Shown here piece after piece: positions 61,761 to 64,000 of a DNA stretch of 64,000 bases. Below the pieces are notes generated by a model. That model was not told the DNA's origin, ran no database searches, and was given only the letters and a program-made list of their open reading frames with translations. Source of the DNA: Diphasiastrum complanatum (taxonomy: Eukaryota; Streptophyta; Lycopodiopsida; Lycopodiales; Lycopodiaceae). The stretch spans positions 42,157,502 through 42,221,501 of the forward strand of contig CM055104.1 in NCBI GenBank assembly GCA_029204225.1, written 5' to 3'. Every line of letters starts with the position of its first letter. Within the stretch, counting starts at the first letter, position 1. Both the position numbers and the translations under genes were made by a program.

Positions 61761-64000
61761 AGGGTGGGACCAGATTGGAGCATTATTTGGATCTTGAAAA
61801 ACAACATGTGAAATTGAAAGTGGAGAATGCTTAGGGGAAACTAGAGGTTTGGAACCCTGCAGAAGTTATTATTGGAGAATTGCTCATCTATCAAGACTCA
61901 AACAATACCGTTCATCGCAATGACTTCCAATGTAACCTGTTTAATGTTAGAACTTACTAAGTTATTAGTCCCCATGGGCCACAAAATTCGAATAGAATGC
62001 CCCCAATAGGAAAATAAACAGAAAAAAAAAGGTTCAAAGCTTTTCCCAATTCGAACAGAGCCAGTCGATTCAAATTGGTTTGAATTGGTTCGAATCGGCT
62101 GATTCAAATCAGCTGGTAACCTTGCATTCTTCGTTGTGTTAGAATCAAGAGGACTTAAATTTTTGGATAGGGAGGGTGCAAGAATTGATTGTGCAACACA
62201 ATAGTGGGTGCACCTGTTGAGAGTGACCTATTGAACCCTAAACCTGATTATATAAGTCCTAGAACCATGCCTGTCTTAACCCCCGGCATATCTAAACCCA
62301 TGTTGTACAATACTTATGAATGGGACCTTGGGCACAGGCTTTTGGGTAGCATTTGGACACCTATGCTACCTACCATGTCCATTGTATCTAGGTAGCTGAA
62401 TAGTACTCTCTGCTGAAGCGTTATGTAGAAGATAGGCTTGATTTTCCATGGATTGCATGCCCAGGTCCACCATGCCACTTGCAAACTCTTGCAGAAGATG
62501 ACAAATGTGCCTTCAATCCGTCTGCCGGTGTGCTCAAGAGTCACAAAAAGCTTGTATCCTTTAGGCTTTGATACAAAATTATTGGGTTGGATGTAGCCTA
62601 GAATTGGAGGTGTGCTCTGTCAATGTGATATATTACCAAATAAAACTTTGCCACATATCATGTATCATAGTTAGAGCATGGAGAAGTTAGATCAATATGA
62701 TGATGGACATGCTGAACAAACCTTGCATGCTAGCTTTTTTTGTGGACACGATTGTTTCTATAGATGGCAGGGAGGATTGCTCCTTCCTACATTGCTGTTT
62801 TTGGCCTTGTTCTTTATATTGAATATAAAAATTGTGCTTCAACATAAATTTAGAATGACATCACCTCTAAGTTCGGTTCGCAAAATAAGGCTGTTTGAAG
62901 TTCATGATTGATCAAGTAAACAATTCATGTACTGCAATATATTGTTTTTAATGCTTGTTGTACTGGCATGACTTTTGAAGGTTGTGCTCATGTAATTGCA
63001 ATGTGCATACTGAAAAAATGAACGAGAATAAGGCCAAGATGATTTCAGTTGAGAATTGGCATGTGTTTTTGTGTACGTAGAATTGAAACTACGAGGTGGT
63101 AAGTGCTATTCGGTTTCAAATGACTTCTGTAGAGCCAAAGAACACCAATATCCAGTAAGTATATTAAAGTTATGGGGCTTCAAAAAGGGTGTTTTAACTT
63201 TTTGTTCTATGCAACTAGAGAAGGGATCAGTAGTGCATGCACACACATCCATTTCTAAGTGGGATAGATAGGTCACGAGGTTGGGAAAATGGAAACAAAA
63301 TAGATGAGGGTAGTGGAAAGAGAATGGTAAATATGATCTCATTAGAGCTAGAAACAAATTCTTAGTTAAGGAAGTAGGTTGTAAAACTGAGGATGGAAGT
63401 GGCATGAGGAGTGTGTTTTTCTCTGCAAGTTCTATGCCTAATTTCATGACTGATTGCTATGACAGATTGTCACTAAGGCGTAACTGTGTGAGATACCCAT
63501 TCTTGGTGGCGCAACTTCTCTTCAGGGATGTAGATTTGGGCCAACCTCAGATACTAGGGTGTTCAAACTTGAGCTTTTGGGATTTTTACAATTCATCTTT
63601 CATTTATTGTAATTGCAGTTTTAGAATCTGATTACATAGTCGAGCTTTCTGAAGCAGCTTGTGGAAGAATCTTTCTTCAGACTTTGATTTTGATATTTAA
63701 AGCGAGGGAGATTGAAAGAGAACATTCAGGTTTTCTCCACACTTCCATCTTTTTCACTTGCTTTTGCAAAAGTTGTTGGCTGTCCACAATGTTTAGGATG
63801 CACATCATGTTGGGACAGGTTTGGTGCATGGAATTTCCTGATCTTCATTCTATTTGCTGCTGGATTATAATCTACAAGACTACAAGTTGATACATTTTTG
63901 AGGCTGATTTTGGGCCACTTTCTGAAGAAATATAGTAGACTTGTTGGGACCCCAGATTTTTTTTACTTATTTGGAGCTACTTTCATCGATTTTCATATTG
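61761..64000. other. no gene recognised
   Basis: Mostly AT-rich. The region 62040-62120 has short overlapping palindromes built on GATTCAAATC and GGTTCGAATC-like words. No coding similarity recognised up to the window edge. Confidence 0.4.

Noticed and set aside
62040-62120. GGTTCGAATC as a tRNA B box
   Set aside because: No acceptor or anticodon stems can be built around it. The word belongs to a local run of related palindromic words.

Overview
The window looks like nuclear DNA from a plant with a large, repeat-rich genome. The evidence is a complete plant calcium-dependent protein kinase (CDPK), plant-type Ty1/copia and Ty3/gypsy LTR retrotransposon remnants with initiator-tRNA-Met-type primer sites, a plant hAT transposase fossil, and long (GA)n/(CT)n arrays. 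Gene density is very low. The retrotransposons are old: full of stops, frameshifts and internal deletions. That would suit a gymnosperm, a fern or another big-genome plant, but the taxon cannot be fixed from the sequence alone.

Layout. 1-8.3 kb: four interleaved retrotransposon remnants (copia on -, copia on +, gypsy gag on -, copia on -). 9.7-13.4 kb: a nearly full-length but dead gypsy chromovirus on + with gag, protease, reverse transcriptase, integrase and chromodomain. 13.4-18.4 kb: LTRs, a gypsy element inserted in a copia reverse transcriptase, a 139-bp GA array, a G-box cluster, a copia gag and a set of iterated palindromes. 18.4-22.8 kb: no gene seen, several short tandem duplications. 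22.8-24.4 kb (-): the one intact coding gene, a 532-codon CPK13-type CDPK with no intron in its coding sequence. A TATA box and a possible 5'-UTR exon with a good donor lie about 6 kb upstream, near 30.6-30.9 kb. 26.4-27.8 kb (+): hAT transposase pseudogene, so it would sit in the possible 5'-UTR intron. 34.4-43.4 kb: copia fragments, including a minus-strand element with LTRs and a 729-bp solo LTR inserted in it with a clean 5-bp target duplication. 48.5-55.4 kb: more copia, including a minus-strand element bounded by two recognisable LTRs (51718-52391 and 54696-55385). 55.9-56.1 kb (+): probable first exon of a telomerase Cajal body protein 1 (TCAB1/WDR79) gene, followed by a 0.9-kb tandem duplication. 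58.7-59.8 kb (+): gypsy primer site and gag remnant. 61.3-61.8 kb (+): a broken stretch resembling the FAT region of the DNA-repair kinase DNA-PKcs.

The host genes (CDPK, TCAB1 exon, DNA-PKcs-like fragment) do not form a functional cluster. They are separated by repeat DNA. No tRNA, rRNA or CRISPR array was seen. The most unusual items are the DNA-PKcs-like plant fragment, the intronless CDPK with two degenerate EF-hands, the iterated GCGTGGAT-A-ATCCACGC palindromes, and the solo LTR whose empty site can be read directly.
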